Positions 4,791 to 5,392 of a stretch of 5,392 nucleotides of DNA are shown one piece after another. Source of the stretch: Pseudomonadota bacterium (GTDB lineage: Bacteria > Pseudomonadota > Alphaproteobacteria > Acetobacterales > Acetobacteraceae); contig JAKAQU010000222.1 of NCBI GenBank assembly GCA_021819535.1, forward strand, positions 1 to 5,392, given 5' to 3'. Made by a program: the position numbers and the translations under genes. The notes under the pieces were generated by a model. That model was not told the DNA's origin and did no database searches. It saw nothing but the letters and a program-made list of their open reading frames with translations. Every line of letters begins with the position of its first letter. The stretch's first letter is position 1.

Positions 4791-4863
4791 CGGACTCAAT
4801 TCCTTGCACACTGTTCTTCGAGCCGATCATCGGCAACCAAACCCGCAATGCGGCCAGGACGAC

Positions 4864-5392
4864 ATGAAACACGAGGATATCTGGCGGGCGCTCGATACGC
4901 TCGCCGCGGAACAGGGGCTTTCCCCTTCGGGTCTGGCCCGCCGGGCCGGGCTCGATCCCACGACCTTCAACCAGTCGAAAAGACGGATGCCCGATGGCCG
5001 CGCGCGCTGGCCGAGCACCGAGAGTCTGGCCAAAGTTCTGGTCGCGACCGGCACCGGGCTCGAAGCGTTCACCGCCCTCGTCACTGGCGCGCGGGCGCTC
5101 GCGTCATCGCGCCCGCTGACCCGAAGGGTGCCGCTGATCGGCTTCGCGCAGGCTGGGGGCGAAGGTTTTTTCGATGATGGCGGCTATCCGGTCGGCGGCG
5201 GCTGGGACGAGGTAAGCCTGCCCGAGGTTGCCGATCCGCACGCCTACGCCCTCGAAATCAGCGGCGAATCGATGGAGCCAGTGTTTCGCGACGGCGATGT
5301 CGTCATCGTCTCACCGAACGCGCCGGTCAGGCGCGGCGATCGGGTGGTGGTGCGGACGACGCGCGGCGAGGTGATGGCGAAACAGCTAGATC
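4864..5392 (+). CDS. HTH transcriptional regulator with S24 (LexA-like) peptidase domain, 3' end outside window
   Basis: This is a LexA/CI-like repressor; 176 codons are visible and the gene runs off the window. The N terminus MKHEDIWRALDTLAAEQGLS leads into a helix-turn-helix (LSPSGLARRAGLDPTTFNQS, about 19-38) followed by a basic stretch and RWPSTESLAKVL. The S24 domain begins near residue 88. It has an Ala97-Gly98 pair (FAQAGGEGFF) at the place of the self-cleavage site, a Ser nucleophile in SGESMEPVFRDGD (Ser136) and a general-base Lys in EVMAKQL (Lys173). In this family such proteins bind operators as dimers and may inactivate themselves on DNA-damage signals. The ATG at 4864 has AGGA four bases upstream; an ATG at 4848 is in another frame. 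It is not canonical LexA, whose N-terminal domain is a winged helix with different sequence. The divergent 126-aa gene and the operator-like sites between them are its likely targets. Confidence 0.9.
   Translation, partial: MKHEDIWRALDTLAAEQGLSPSGLARRAGLDPTTFNQSKRRMPDGRARWPSTESLAKVLVATGTGLEAFTALVTGARALASSRPLTRRVPLIGFAQAGGEGFFDDGGYPVGGGWDEVSLPEVADPHAYALEISGESMEPVFRDGDVVIVSPNAPVRRGDRVVVRTTRGEVMAKQLD

Larger units (their letters stand above)
4613..4863. other. Divergent intergenic control region
   Basis: These 251 non-coding bases are markedly more AT-rich in 4700-4800 than the genes around them. In order they hold the GAGGA ribosome-binding site of the 126-aa gene (4622-4626), the four 15-nt repeats, the LexA-box-like site, a short GCGGC/GCCGC hairpin (4747-4758), the AAGGGAAT dyad and the regulator's AGGA (4856-4859). 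No complete consensus promoter is found for either direction. The best minus-strand pair is TTGAGT with TTTTAC 17 bases on, which is weak. Confidence 0.6.

Noticed and set aside
4158..4811. Minus-strand 217-codon frame crossing the tandem repeats
   Set aside because: It overlaps the 126-aa gene in another frame, includes repeat-encoded RAHLT units, and has no plausible start signal.
4848..5177. Plus-strand frame starting at the ATG 16 bases before the S24 regulator start
   Set aside because: It is out of frame with the regulator, whose translation shows an HTH and S24 catalytic residues.
4864..5392. Calling the regulator LexA
   Set aside because: The S24 half is LexA-like, but the N-terminal HTH sequence is not the canonical LexA winged helix. 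A general S24-family repressor is the safer call.

Overview
The window is GC-rich, with pyrimidine- and purine-rich intergenic hairpins. The protein styles and the AT-rich hairpin repeats suggest an alphaproteobacterium, most likely Acetobacteraceae (Acidiphilium/Acidocella-like). That placement is an inference from pattern memory, not from a search.

Layout. (i) Bases 1-104 hold no clear gene. They look like the edge of a foreign or mobile segment that abuts the 3' end of pcaB. (ii) Bases 102-3657, all on the minus strand, carry a protocatechuate catabolic cluster transcribed pcaD > pcaH > pcaG > pcaB. The first three genes are tightly packed (14-nt gap, then a 1-nt TGATG overlap). pcaG and pcaB are separated by 186 bases full of hairpins. 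(iii) Bases 3658-3802 hold a second copy of one of those hairpins in the opposite orientation. (iv) Bases 3803-4612, minus strand, carry two small uncharacterised genes (77 and 126 aa). The first has its own sigma70-like promoter with a perfect palindrome over the -35, and a structured leader. (v) Bases 4613-4863 are a busy divergent regulatory region. It contains four tandem 15-nt repeats, a GTTC-N7-GTTC site identical to the alphaproteobacterial LexA-box consensus, and an AAGGGAAT/ATTCCCTT dyad. (vi) From 4864 on the plus strand runs an HTH regulator with an S24 (LexA-like) peptidase domain. It continues past the window end.

How the genes work together. PcaHG opens the protocatechuate ring to 3-carboxy-cis,cis-muconate. 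PcaB lactonises that product. A decarboxylase (PcaC), not present here, would give the enol-lactone, which PcaD hydrolyses to 3-oxoadipate. pcaC is missing from the place where many alphaproteobacteria have it (between pcaD and pcaH), and no pcaQ-type regulator is seen.

The right-hand part (S24 regulator, LexA-box-like site, two divergent small genes, palindromic promoter) looks like a small repressor-controlled module, perhaps of phage origin. It is the least explained part of the window. Its function cannot be read from the sequence.
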